Assembly (NCBI GenBank): GCA_017645645.1
Contig: JAGCOB010000027.1
Location: 1-32,662 of the forward strand
Direction: 5' to 3'
Length of the DNA stretch: 32,662 nucleotides
Source of the DNA: Prevotella sp.
GTDB taxonomy: Bacteria; Bacteroidota; Bacteroidia; Bacteroidales; Bacteroidaceae
Part shown: piece by piece, positions 1-7,819 of the stretch
Position numbering within the stretch: position 1 is the first letter of the stretch
Layout of the letters: each line of letters opens with the position of its first letter
Translations under genes and position numbers: made by a program
The notes under the pieces: generated by a model
What the model saw: the letters and a program-made list of their open reading frames with translations, nothing else
Told to the model about the DNA's origin: nothing
Database searches by the model: none

Positions 1-142
1 CTGTGCGCTGTGCGCATTTCAGTTTTTTGTAGCTTTACACCTCGAATGTGTGTATTTTCAAAGAAACTCCCATTCCATCGGCGTTCCACACCTTAAGTTG
101 GAAATGGCTCAAGGGCGCATGAATAAAAATTCAGTGGAAATA
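1..142. other. Left-edge non-coding stretch
   Basis: No supported gene. One + frame is open from the left edge to about 210, but it runs through the rpsA promoter and its translation (rich in Cys, His and Phe) resembles no family. The first 14 bases are two copies of the heptamer CTGTGCG, perhaps the end of a longer array outside the window. Confidence 0.5.
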
Positions 143-174
143 TTTGGTGGTTTCGACAAAAAGTCGTACCTTTG
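143..174 (+). promoter_or_regulatory. rpsA promoter, Bacteroidota type
   Basis: TTTG at 143-146, a 20-nt spacer, then TACCTTTG at 167-174. This matches the Bacteroides -33/-7 consensus (TTTG, TAnnTTTG). Transcription should start near 180, leaving an AT-rich leader of about 60 nt with no Shine-Dalgarno motif, as is normal in this phylum. Confidence 0.8.
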
Positions 175-240
175 CCGCGCTTTTGCTTATAGCAAGGCAT
201 GTGATAATTAACTTTTTTACTAACTTTTTAATTAATCTGT

Positions 241-2022
241 ATGGCAGATTTGAAAAACATTGCTCCTCTGGAAGACTTCGATTGGGAAGCCTACGAACAG
301 GGTGACAACAATGCAAACGAGAGCCGTGAGGCTCAAACAGAGGCCTATGAAGGCTCTCTGAACAAGGTAAGTGACCACGATGTAGTTGACGGTACCGTCA
401 TTTCGATGAACAAGCGCGAAGTGGTGGTTAACATCGGCTTCAAGAGCGATGGTATCATACCTATGAGTGAATTCCGCTACAATCCCGACCTGAAGGTGGG
501 CGATACTGTAGAGGTTTACATCGAGAATCAGGAAGACAAGAAGGGTCAGCTCATTCTTTCTCACAAGAAGGCACGCGCTTCCCGCTCTTGGGACCGTGTG
601 AACGAGGCCCTCAACAACGAGGAAATCATCAAGGGTTACGTGAAGTGCCGCACTAAGGGCGGTATGATCGTGGACGTCTTTGGCATCGAGGCATTCCTGC
701 CCGGCAGCCAGATCGACGTGAAGCCCATTCGCGATTACGATATCTTCGTAGGCAAGACGATGGAGTTCAAGGTTGTCAAGATCAACCAGGACTATCGCAA
801 CGTCGTTGTCAGCCACAAGGCTCTCATCGAAGCAGAGCTCGAGGCACAGAAGAAGGAAATCATCGGCAAGCTGGAGAAGGGTCAGGTGCTGGAAGGTATC
901 GTCAAGAACATCACCAACTACGGTGTATTCATCGACCTTGGTGGTGTGGACGGTCTCATCCATATTACAGACCTCAGCTGGGGCCGCGTAAGCGATCCGA
1001 AGGAAATCGTAGAGCTCGACCAGAAGATCAACGTCGTTATTCTCGACTTCGACGACGAGAAGAAGCGCATTGCCCTCGGTCTGAAGCAGCTCACTCCGCA
1101 TCCCTGGGATGCTCTGGATGCTAACCTGCAGGTGGGCGACCACGTGAAAGGTAAGGTTGTTGTTATCGCCGACTACGGTGCATTCGTTGAGATCCAGCCT
1201 GGTGTAGAGGGTCTGATTCATGTCTCTGAGATGTCATGGAGCCAGCACCTCCGTTCCGCTCAGGAGTTCCTGAAGGTAGGCGACGATGTAGAGGCTGTCA
1301 TCCTGACTCTTGACCGCGACGAGCGTAAGATGTCTCTCGGCATCAAGCAGTTGAAGGAAGACCCATGGGAAGCCATTGAGGTGAAATATCCTGTTGGCAG
1401 CAAGCACACTGCAAAGGTTCGTAACTTCACCAACTTCGGTGTCTTCGTAGAGCTTGAGGAAGGTGTTGACGGTCTGATTCATATCAGCGACCTCTCTTGG
1501 ACTAAGAAGGTGAAGCATCCTTCTGAGTTTACACAGGTAGGTGCTGAGATTGACGTCATCGTTCTCGACATCGACAAGGAGAACCGTCGTCTGTCTCTCG
1601 GTCACAAGCAGTTGGAGGACAATCCCTGGGATGTATTCGAGGCTAAATACACTGTTGGTTCTATCCACGAGGGTAAGATCACAGAGCTTCTCGAGAAGGG
1701 TGCCGTTGTTGCTCTCGACGAGAACGTTGAAGGCTTCGCTACTCCTAAGCACCTCGTCAAGGAAGACGGTTCACAGGCTGCCCAGGGCGAGACTCTGCAG
1801 TTCAAGGTGATTGAATTCAATAAGGACTCCAAGCGCATCATCCTGTCTCACAGCCGCACTTTCGAGGATCCTCAGCGTGAAGAGAAGAAAGCTGCTGCCA
1901 AGAAGACTCGCACTGCCAAGAAGGACGAGGCTCCAAAGATCGAGAATGTTGCTGCAAGCACCACCCTGGGTGACATCGACGTTCTCGCTGAGTTGAAAGC
2001 TAAGATGGAAAAGGGCGAGTAA
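241..2022 (+). CDS. rpsA: 30S ribosomal protein S1
   Basis: Ribosomal protein S1 binds mRNA on the small subunit and helps load it for translation. The 593-residue product has six S1 (OB-fold) repeats at about 47-113, 128-195, 213-284, 299-372, 385-458 and 470-540. Repeats 3-5 carry the typical GVFIDL...GLIHI core; repeats 1, 2 and 6 are more divergent, as usual in S1. The C-terminus (about 548-593) is a Lys/Ala-rich tail ending in an acidic and basic helix. The acidic N-terminal 45 residues are typical of Bacteroidota S1. The ATG follows an AT-rich leader and a canonical promoter, and the gene ends just before a strong terminator, so it is probably monocistronic. Length and domain count are normal. 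Confidence 0.97.
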   Translation: MADLKNIAPLEDFDWEAYEQGDNNANESREAQTEAYEGSLNKVSDHDVVDGTVISMNKREVVVNIGFKSDGIIPMSEFRYNPDLKVGDTVEVYIENQEDKKGQLILSHKKARASRSWDRVNEALNNEEIIKGYVKCRTKGGMIVDVFGIEAFLPGSQIDVKPIRDYDIFVGKTMEFKVVKINQDYRNVVVSHKALIEAELEAQKKEIIGKLEKGQVLEGIVKNITNYGVFIDLGGVDGLIHITDLSWGRVSDPKEIVELDQKINVVILDFDDEKKRIALGLKQLTPHPWDALDANLQVGDHVKGKVVVIADYGAFVEIQPGVEGLIHVSEMSWSQHLRSAQEFLKVGDDVEAVILTLDRDERKMSLGIKQLKEDPWEAIEVKYPVGSKHTAKVRNFTNFGVFVELEEGVDGLIHISDLSWTKKVKHPSEFTQVGAEIDVIVLDIDKENRRLSLGHKQLEDNPWDVFEAKYTVGSIHEGKITELLEKGAVVALDENVEGFATPKHLVKEDGSQAAQGETLQFKVIEFNKDSKRIILSHSRTFEDPQREEKKAAAKKTRTAKKDEAPKIENVAASTTLGDIDVLAELKAKMEKGE

Positions 2023-2040
2023 TCCCCTACTCCTTCCAAT

Positions 2041-2080
2041 AAAAAAACTGCATCTCCGTAATGGGGATGCAGCTTTTTTT
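2041..2080. terminator. Two-way intrinsic terminator between rpsA and the 2092 gene
   Basis: A 10-bp stem, CTGCATCTCC (2048-2057) with GGGGATGCAG (2063-2072), one G-U pair and a 5-nt loop. It is flanked by seven A on the left and seven T on the right, so it can end transcripts from both strands. It sits between two convergent genes. Confidence 0.92.
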
Positions 2081-2091
2081 GTTTCTTATAA

Positions 2092-2571
2092 TTATCGTAT
2101 AAGTATCTGAGAAACCTCAACTTTAGGTTGCATTTCATAGTCAGTAGGAATAAATGCCTTACTGGGAGAAACAACCTTCAAAGGAACTAATTCCCTTTCT
2201 GGATTAATAGTACGAGCCGTAAAACTTACGACTCCATCAAAAAGAGGAATCACTGTACCATCTTCCAGAATCACCTTCTGAATATCAATAATGACACGGC
2301 GGCTAACGGTGGGGACGCGGTCACGCAACGTTGTGCGAACACGAGCTACAACGCGAGCGCCCTTCGGAATGGCAATCTTACCCCCTTTTACAACAACGGC
2401 ACGAGCTGTAACAAGATCAATGGTATTACCATCCTGAAGTTGATGGACATTAATTTCCTGATTGGCAATGACAGGAACAATAGTGCCCTCCTCCAACATC
2501 ACTTTTTCACCTTCTTGCGCACAAAGATGTGTGAAAAAGAAGGAGCATACTAATATACAAAGGATTCTCAT
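2092..2571 (-). CDS. Small secreted protein of unknown function
   Basis: I do not recognise the family. The 159-residue product starts with a signal peptide (MRILCILVCSFFFTHLCA, cut before QEG), so it should be exported. The mature part looks all-beta and is rich in Val, Ile and Thr: a repeated 'EDGTVIP' style (EEGTIVPVI near 26 and EDGTVIPLF near 102) suggests two related beta segments, and the middle (GGKIAIPKGARVVARVR) resembles beta-barrel or TrbI/VirB10-like stretches, but this is only an impression. The ATG lies 5 nt after the stop of the upstream gene, so the two are probably co-transcribed from 3098. It shares its terminator with rpsA. Confidence 0.75.
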   Translation of the reverse strand: MRILCILVCSFFFTHLCAQEGEKVMLEEGTIVPVIANQEINVHQLQDGNTIDLVTARAVVVKGGKIAIPKGARVVARVRTTLRDRVPTVSRRVIIDIQKVILEDGTVIPLFDGVVSFTARTINPERELVPLKVVSPSKAFIPTDYEMQPKVEVSQILIR

Positions 2572-2576
2572 AGGGA

Positions 2577-3098
2577 TTAATATGTATATATCTCACCTGT
2601 CATGGAAGCATGTCCATCCTGGAAGAAACCACCCGACTGACTCGACTGGCTCAATAGCAGTACGATACATCCACCCCGTTTGGCTGCCTCTTTACGAATC
2701 TTCTTCATAGTCTTCTCACTGAAATGACCTGCAGTAATTGAGAACGACCAAGTACCGCTGGAGTGTTTCTCAACCTGTCCGAGAGACTTCAGTCCCATAA
2801 CTTCACTCTTGTCATTGACTATTCTAACTTTTTCCCAGTCGTCAGCAGAGTTGACAACCACTTTTTGTGACATTTGCTGTATACGACCACTTCCAAAACG
2901 CACTTCAGCGAGAGCTGCACGTCCAATAGTGTTTTCGACATCCTCACCTTCATACTTGAATTTGATGTAGAGGTCAGTAACTTCAGATACCTTTCCCTTG
3001 GCAATTTGTCCATTATGAAAAACCACCTCATCCTGTGCAAAGCAGCTGATGCTTGCAAACAACAGCATTAAACAAATAATTCTTTTCATATGTTCCAT
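2577..3098 (-). CDS. Secreted protein of unknown function
   Basis: A 173-residue protein of unknown function. A signal peptide (KRIICLMLLFASISCFA, cut before QDE) points to export. The first mature segment (VVFHNGQIAKGKVSEVTDLYIKFKY) is a short beta-strand pattern common in small Bacteroidota secreted proteins that begin by describing a 'tag' sequence; residues 110-173 include a Lys/Arg-rich helix (KTMKKIRKEAAKRGG) and a Ser/Gly-rich end. Two ATG codons fit: 3098 (MEHMKR) or 3089 (MKR). The second gives a more standard signal peptide. It lies immediately upstream of the other small secreted gene (gap 5 bp). No convincing TAnnTTTG promoter is visible before it. Confidence 0.75.
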   Translation of the reverse strand: MEHMKRIICLMLLFASISCFAQDEVVFHNGQIAKGKVSEVTDLYIKFKYEGEDVENTIGRAALAEVRFGSGRIQQMSQKVVVNSADDWEKVRIVNDKSEVMGLKSLGQVEKHSSGTWSFSITAGHFSEKTMKKIRKEAAKRGGCIVLLLSQSSQSGGFFQDGHASMTGEIYTY

Positions 3099-3170
3099 AA
3101 ATTAAAAAATACTTTAGACAAAACACAAGTCTGTCACCTTATTATATTATATACCCTTTAGAAGGTAATC

Positions 3171-3575
3171 CTAAAAGGGCAGGTCATCGGCACTACCCTC
3201 ACCTGTAGGTTCCTGTGCTGGGGGGAATGGAGAGGTAGCATCTTGAGGGGCAGTCTGCTGTGGTGGGAACGAGGTTGCCTGTGGAACATCTGCAACGGGA
3301 GCAGCACCACGAGTCACGTTATAGGCACGAATCTCGTTAAACCAACGTCCGTTATACTCATGAGCATCTATGTCAAAGCTGATGGTCACATCCTCCCCCA
3401 TCTGAATATTAAATTGTTTGATACGGTCTTCTCCAAATATACGGAAGAGACACTTACGGGGATACTGTCCAGGAACCTCAATCACATATTCCTGAGACAT
3501 CCAAGGGTTACCTGTGCGTGAGGACACACCACTGTTTGCCGGAAGCACGGCAATAATCTTACCTGTTAATTCCAT
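3171..3575 (-). CDS. DUF3127 protein with SSB-like acidic tip
   Basis: A 134-residue cytoplasmic protein matching the Bacteroidota family DUF3127, which has no assigned function. Residues 1-90 are a compact beta-rich domain (GKIIAVLP...WMSQEYVIEV...KCLFRIFGE...ISFDIDAHEYNGRWFNEIRAYNV) whose pattern, ending in a WFNEIRAY strand, is like the OB fold of single-stranded DNA-binding protein. Residues 91-129 are a disordered Pro/Gln/Ala-rich linker, and the last five residues are DDLPF, the same kind of tip that SSB uses to recruit replication and repair partners. It is divergent from dnaN, with a 165-bp AT-rich gap between them. The fold is inferred from pattern only; the family assignment and tail are visible directly. 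Confidence 0.85.
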   Translation of the reverse strand: MELTGKIIAVLPANSGVSSRTGNPWMSQEYVIEVPGQYPRKCLFRIFGEDRIKQFNIQMGEDVTISFDIDAHEYNGRWFNEIRAYNVTRGAAPVADVPQATSFPPQQTAPQDATSPFPPAQEPTGEGSADDLPF

Positions 3576-3667
3576 AATTATTAATTCGTTTTTAATTGTT
3601 GATTTTACGTTTCAGATTGCGAAATTACAAAAAATACTTTTAATTTGAGAATATTTTACGGAATATT

Positions 3668-3699
3668 TTTGCAATTGAGCAAGTTATTTTGTAATTTTG
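3668..3699 (+). promoter_or_regulatory. dnaN operon promoter
   Basis: TTTG at 3668-3671, a 20-nt spacer, TAATTTTG at 3692-3699. This fits the Bacteroides -33/-7 class and would give a leader of about 35 nt before the dnaN ATG. The rest of the 3576-3740 gap is AT-rich; a weak TAATTTCG lies on the other strand before the DUF3127 gene. Confidence 0.72.
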
Positions 3700-3740
3700 T
3701 ACTCAATTAGTAAGACTTAAAACAAATAAATGAAATACTC

Positions 3741-4865
3741 ATGAGATTTACAGTATCAAGCACTGCGCTCAGCAGCAAACTCAATGCTCTTTCAAGAGTC
3801 ATCAACAGCAAGAACTCCTTGCCTATCTTAGCCGACTTTTTATTCGACATTCAAGACAATGTGCTTCATCTGACTGCTTCCGACAGTGAGAACGTGATGA
3901 ACACTCAGGTTGAATTGACCGACTGTGACGGCAATGCCCGTTTTGCCATTGGTAACCATGACTTACTGGAAGCTGTCAAGGGATTCTCCGAACAGCCTAT
4001 CACCTTTGATGTCAACCAACAGGAGAATGTTGCTAAGATCAGTTACCAAAACGGTATGTTCTCTCTTCCCATCGAAAATGCCGATGAGTATCCACAGGCA
4101 CAGACCATCAGTGATGGTGCTAATACCATCATTATCTCCAGTGCACTGCTTGCTGAGAACATCAACCGTTCCATATTTGCCACTGCACAGGATGAACTCC
4201 GTCCAGTGATGAACGGTATCTATTTTGACCTCACCCCAGAGTGTCTTGCCGTTGTCGCCTCTGACGGTCATAAATTGGTACGCAACAAGATTCTCACTAT
4301 TCAGAGTGAGCAGCCTGCAGCCTTCATCTTGCCAAAGAAACCTGCTTCCCTGTTGAAGAATCTGTTGCAGAAAGACGGTGGTGACGTAGAGATTCGCTTT
4401 GACGAGCGTAATGCCCAAATCAACTATGATGAGGGACAGATTATCTGTCGCCTGATTGAAGGACGCTATCCCAATTACAATTCTGTCATTCCACAAGGCA
4501 ATCCCAACGTCCTGACTGTCGACCGTCTGGGACTCCTTGCTGCCTTGCGTCGTGTACAGCCTTTTGCCAATGATTCCAGCAACCTCATCCGCTTCCATGT
4601 GGAAGGTGGCACTTTACAGTTAGACGCAGAAGACTACGACTTCTCCAAGACAGCCACAGAACGTATGTCATGCGACTATAACGGTCAACCCATGAGTATT
4701 GGTTTCAAGGGTTCATCCTTCATCGAGATCCTAAGTAACTTCGACTGTCAGGAGGTTATAATCCAGTTGGCTGACCCCAGTCGTGCAGGACTGGTATTGC
4801 CTTCCGAGCAGCCTGAGAACCAGGATGTACTCATGCTGATGATGCCGATGTTGATTAACGACTGA
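3741..4865 (+). CDS. dnaN: DNA polymerase III sliding clamp (beta subunit)
   Basis: The beta clamp encircles DNA and tethers polymerase III and many repair proteins. The 374-residue product has the normal length and three repeated clamp domains (about 1-120, 128-245, 247-374). Family marks are visible: N-terminal MRFTVSSTALSSKLNALSRVINSKNSLPIL, central MNGIYFD and VASDGHKL, LIEGRYPNYNSVIP at the second/third domain border, and the C-terminal LMMPM stretch that forms part of the partner-binding pocket. Start ATG at 3741; an earlier ATG at 3730 is out of frame. It is the first gene of an operon: the exonuclease ATG lies two bases after its stop. Confidence 0.97.
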   Translation: MRFTVSSTALSSKLNALSRVINSKNSLPILADFLFDIQDNVLHLTASDSENVMNTQVELTDCDGNARFAIGNHDLLEAVKGFSEQPITFDVNQQENVAKISYQNGMFSLPIENADEYPQAQTISDGANTIIISSALLAENINRSIFATAQDELRPVMNGIYFDLTPECLAVVASDGHKLVRNKILTIQSEQPAAFILPKKPASLLKNLLQKDGGDVEIRFDERNAQINYDEGQIICRLIEGRYPNYNSVIPQGNPNVLTVDRLGLLAALRRVQPFANDSSNLIRFHVEGGTLQLDAEDYDFSKTATERMSCDYNGQPMSIGFKGSSFIEILSNFDCQEVIIQLADPSRAGLVLPSEQPENQDVLMLMMPMLIND

Positions 4866-4867
4866 TT

Positions 4868-5725
4868 ATGAAGCTGAACTTACAGAAACCACTTGTCATA
4901 TTCGATTTGGAGACCACGGGCCTTGATCTTGTCAAGGACCGTGTCATTCAAATATCCTATATCAAGGTATACCCTGACGGAAAGGAAGAAAGAGGAAATC
5001 ATCTGATCAACCCTGAGAAACCCATTCCTGCTCTGGTAGAGGAACTGACAGGCATCAAAAACGAAGACGTAAAGGACAAGCCGACTTTCAAGCAGATGGC
5101 ACAGACGTTGAATCAGGTATTCAGCGGTAGTGATATTGCCGGCTATAACTCCAACCATTTCGACGTTCCCCTGTTGGCAGAGGAATTCTTGCGTGCTGGT
5201 GTTGACTTCGATTTTTCCAAATGTCGTCTGATTGACGTGCAGACCATCTATCACAAGATGGAACGCCGTAACCTTGCCGCTGCCTATCAGTTCTATTGTG
5301 GCAGGAAGATGGAAGATGACTTCCAGGCCCACCGTGCCGACGAGGATACGGAGGCGACTTACCGGGTACTACAGGGACAGTTGGATATGTACACACCAGA
5401 GAGGCAGGAAGAGCCTGACCGTATCCTGCAGAACGACATGCAGTTCCTTGCCGACTTCTCGAAAGCCAACAACAACATCGACTTCACTGGTCGTATCGTC
5501 TGGGGAGAGCAGAAAGACCGTTTGGGTAACACCATCGTTGACAAGGACGGAAATCCTGTACTGACGGAGGTCTTTAACTTCGGCAAACACAAAGGAGAGC
5601 CTGTCTCCCAGGTATTACGCTATGACCCAGGCTATTACAGTTGGGTACTGGCAGGCGATTTCACTTATAACACAAAACAAGTACTCACCCGTATCCGTCT
5701 ACGGGAGAGTCAAATGAACAGATAA
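4868..5725 (+). CDS. DnaQ-like 3'-5' exonuclease (DEDDh) with ExoX-type C-terminal domain
   Basis: A 285-residue 3'-5' exonuclease of the DEDDh group. Catalytic residues are visible: D13 and E15 in IFDLETTG, D99 in NSNHFD, H155 and D160 in HRADED. Right after the nuclease domain is QLDMY (171-175), which resembles the QL(S/D)LF motif that docks proteins on the sliding clamp. A linker follows, then a C-terminal module (about 238-280: FNFGKHKGEPVSQVLRYDPGYYSWVL) like the small domain found after the exonuclease in exonuclease X-type proteins (DUF3820-like). Two bases separate it from dnaN, which suggests it works at the clamp, in proofreading or repair. Whether it is the polymerase III epsilon of this organism cannot be told from the window. 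Confidence 0.9.
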   Translation: MKLNLQKPLVIFDLETTGLDLVKDRVIQISYIKVYPDGKEERGNHLINPEKPIPALVEELTGIKNEDVKDKPTFKQMAQTLNQVFSGSDIAGYNSNHFDVPLLAEEFLRAGVDFDFSKCRLIDVQTIYHKMERRNLAAAYQFYCGRKMEDDFQAHRADEDTEATYRVLQGQLDMYTPERQEEPDRILQNDMQFLADFSKANNNIDFTGRIVWGEQKDRLGNTIVDKDGNPVLTEVFNFGKHKGEPVSQVLRYDPGYYSWVLAGDFTYNTKQVLTRIRLRESQMNR

Positions 5726-5726
5726 C

Positions 5727-6920
5727 ATGCTGAAAGGTAAGAAGATTGTCTTAGGTATCACTGGCTCCATAGCAGCCTATAAGGCTTGCTATATCATCCG
5801 GGGACTCATCAAAGCTGGAGCGGAAGTGCAGGTTGTCATCACACCTGCCGGTAAGGAGTTCATCACACCCATAACCCTCTCTGCCCTCACCCAGAAACCT
5901 GTCATCAGTGATTTCTTTGCACAGCGTGACGGCACGTGGCACTCGCATGTGGCATTGGGTCTGTGGGCGGATGCGATGCTGATAGCTCCCTGTACTGCTT
6001 CTACATTAGGAAAGATGGCGAATGGAGTTGCAGACAACATGCTCATCACCACCTACCTGTCTATGAAGGCACCCGTCTTCATTGCCCCTGCCATGGACCT
6101 GGATATGTACCAGCACCCCACGACACAGGAGAACATGAAGAAACTCCAGTCTTTCGGCAATCAGATTATCGAGCCGCAAAGCGGTTTCCTTGCCTCTGGA
6201 CTGGAAGGCAAGGGACGTATGGAAGAACCTGAGAAAATCGTGGAATATCTTGACAAGGCATTGGACAATAACACTCCACTACGTGGAAAACGTATTATGA
6301 TTACGGCAGGTCCTACCTATGAAAAGATAGACCCTGTGCGTTTCATCGGCAACTATTCCAGTGGTAAGATGGGCTTCGCCCTTGCCGAAGAATGTGCCCG
6401 TCAGGGAGCGGAGGTAGAACTCATTGCAGGTCCTGTGGCACTGACGACCAACCATCCACTAATTCATCGAACAAACGTAGAGAGTTGTGAAGAAATGTAT
6501 CAGGCTGCCACTCGTCTATTCGTTTCCTGTCAGGCCGCTATCCTTTGTGCTGCTGTTGCTGATTTCCGTCCTGAGATAATCGCCACAGAGAAGATTAAAC
6601 GTGAGAATGACGACCTCGTCATCCACCTGAAACCCACTTACGACATTGCCGCAGAGTTGGGAAAGATGAAACGTAATGATCAGCGACTGATTGGTTTTGC
6701 CTTGGAGACCAATAATGAGCAGCAGAATGCCCAGGGAAAGTTGGAGCGAAAGAACTTTGATTTTATCGTCCTCAACTCCTTACGCAATGAAGGAACCTGT
6801 TTCCAATCGAACGATAACCAGATCAGTATCATTTCTTGTCAAGGACAAAAAAACTTCCCCCGTAAATCTAAGTGTGAAGTGGCAGCAGATATTGTCAATG
6901 AATTAGCATCCTTCCTATGA
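5727..6920 (+). CDS. coaBC: Bifunctional CoaBC (PPC synthetase/decarboxylase)
   Basis: CoaBC joins 4'-phosphopantothenate to cysteine using CTP and then decarboxylates the product, two steps of coenzyme A synthesis. Residues 1-175 are the flavoprotein decarboxylase: GITGSIAAYKA at the start binds FMN, WHSHVALGLWADAMLIAPCTAST carries the active-site His, and PAMDLDMYQHP is the substrate-recognition motif. The flap segment reads LASGLEGKGRM, with Ser where Escherichia coli has Cys in ACGD; this form is seen in other CoaBC proteins. Residues 185-397 are the synthetase, with ITAGPTYEKIDPVRFIGNYSSGKMG and KIKRENDDLVIHLKPTYDI. The length is normal. It begins one base after the exonuclease stop and overlaps the next gene by 4 bp. 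Confidence 0.96.
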   Translation: MLKGKKIVLGITGSIAAYKACYIIRGLIKAGAEVQVVITPAGKEFITPITLSALTQKPVISDFFAQRDGTWHSHVALGLWADAMLIAPCTASTLGKMANGVADNMLITTYLSMKAPVFIAPAMDLDMYQHPTTQENMKKLQSFGNQIIEPQSGFLASGLEGKGRMEEPEKIVEYLDKALDNNTPLRGKRIMITAGPTYEKIDPVRFIGNYSSGKMGFALAEECARQGAEVELIAGPVALTTNHPLIHRTNVESCEEMYQAATRLFVSCQAAILCAAVADFRPEIIATEKIKRENDDLVIHLKPTYDIAAELGKMKRNDQRLIGFALETNNEQQNAQGKLERKNFDFIVLNSLRNEGTCFQSNDNQISIISCQGQKNFPRKSKCEVAADIVNELASFL

Positions 6921-7816
6921 AGAAAATTATCTGGCTCCTTCTCGTCACACTTTGTTCTTTCAGGCTGTACGCTCAGGAACTTAATGCCAAAGTGACGATT
7001 AACCATTCCCAGATACAGGGTACGGATGTCAGTGTGTTCGAGACCTTGCAACAGTCTTTGGAACAGTTTGTTAATGAACGCCAATGGACTGATTTTCAGT
7101 TTCAAAAGCACGAGCGTATTACCTGTAACTTCAATATCACCATTACCAAATACGACAAGATGGCTAACCGTTTTGAGGCATCAGCCATGATACAGGCCAA
7201 CCGTCCTGTCTATCAGTCCACCTACACCACCACCTTATATAATAATAAGGATGCCGATTTCAATTTTGACTACGCACAGTTCGACCAGTTGAACTTCCAA
7301 GAGGATTTCGTTGACAACCAGTTGACGGCACTCATCGCCTACTATGCCTTCCTGATTATCGGACTTGACCTTGACAGTTTCTCTCCGATGGGAGGCACGG
7401 ATGTACTACACCGCTGTCTTAATCTGGTGAACAACACCCAGAACTTAGGTTTCCCAGGATGGAAAGCCTTCGAGACCAGCCGTAACCGTTATACTATCAT
7501 CAACGACTACTTGGATGAAGGTTTGAAACCCTTGCGCCAGTTACAATACGACTATTACCGCAATGGACTTGACGAGATGGCGAATAATGTGGAACGCGGA
7601 CGAGCCAATATCACGATGGCACTCAATAACCTGAAAGAAGCCCATGAGAATAAACCGCTGAGTCTGTTACCACAAATATGGACAGACTACAAGCGTGACG
7701 AACTTGCTTCTATCTATCATGGAAAGGGTACCCAGAAAGAAAAGGAACAGGTCTACGATATATTGTTCTCCATCAACGCCTCTCAGAGTAATGCCTGGGA
7801 TAAAATCAAGAACTAA
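6917..7816 (+). CDS. DUF4835 family secreted protein
   Basis: A 299-residue protein of the Bacteroidota family DUF4835; its role is unknown. A signal peptide (MKKIIWLLLVTLCSFRLYA, cut before QEL) indicates export. The mature protein shows the family's marks: ELNAKVTINHSQIQGTDVSVFETLQQSLEQFVNERQWTDFQF near the start, a central YYAFLIIGLDLDSFSPMGG segment and a helical C-terminal half (NNVERGRANITMALNNL). The ATG overlaps the coaBC stop (ATGA), and recN follows 3 bp later. The coaBC - DUF4835 - recN order is, from memory, common in Bacteroidales, which suggests a conserved operon, though the functional link between an exported protein and its cytoplasmic neighbours is not clear. Confidence 0.9.
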   Translation: MKKIIWLLLVTLCSFRLYAQELNAKVTINHSQIQGTDVSVFETLQQSLEQFVNERQWTDFQFQKHERITCNFNITITKYDKMANRFEASAMIQANRPVYQSTYTTTLYNNKDADFNFDYAQFDQLNFQEDFVDNQLTALIAYYAFLIIGLDLDSFSPMGGTDVLHRCLNLVNNTQNLGFPGWKAFETSRNRYTIINDYLDEGLKPLRQLQYDYYRNGLDEMANNVERGRANITMALNNLKEAHENKPLSLLPQIWTDYKRDELASIYHGKGTQKEKEQVYDILFSINASQSNAWDKIKN

Positions 7817-7819
7817 GAA

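Noticed and set aside
1-210. Open + frame from the left edge to about 210
   Set aside because: It crosses the rpsA promoter, has no start in the window and no family resemblance.
232-1752. Long - strand frames over rpsA (329 and 172 residues)
   Set aside because: They mirror a clear S1 gene with strong domain content; low-complexity Val/Leu/Asp composition is typical of shadow frames.
3121-3180. Terminator after the DUF3127 gene
   Set aside because: The CCCTTT/AAAGGG stem is short, has a bulge, overlaps the stop codon and lacks a T-run.
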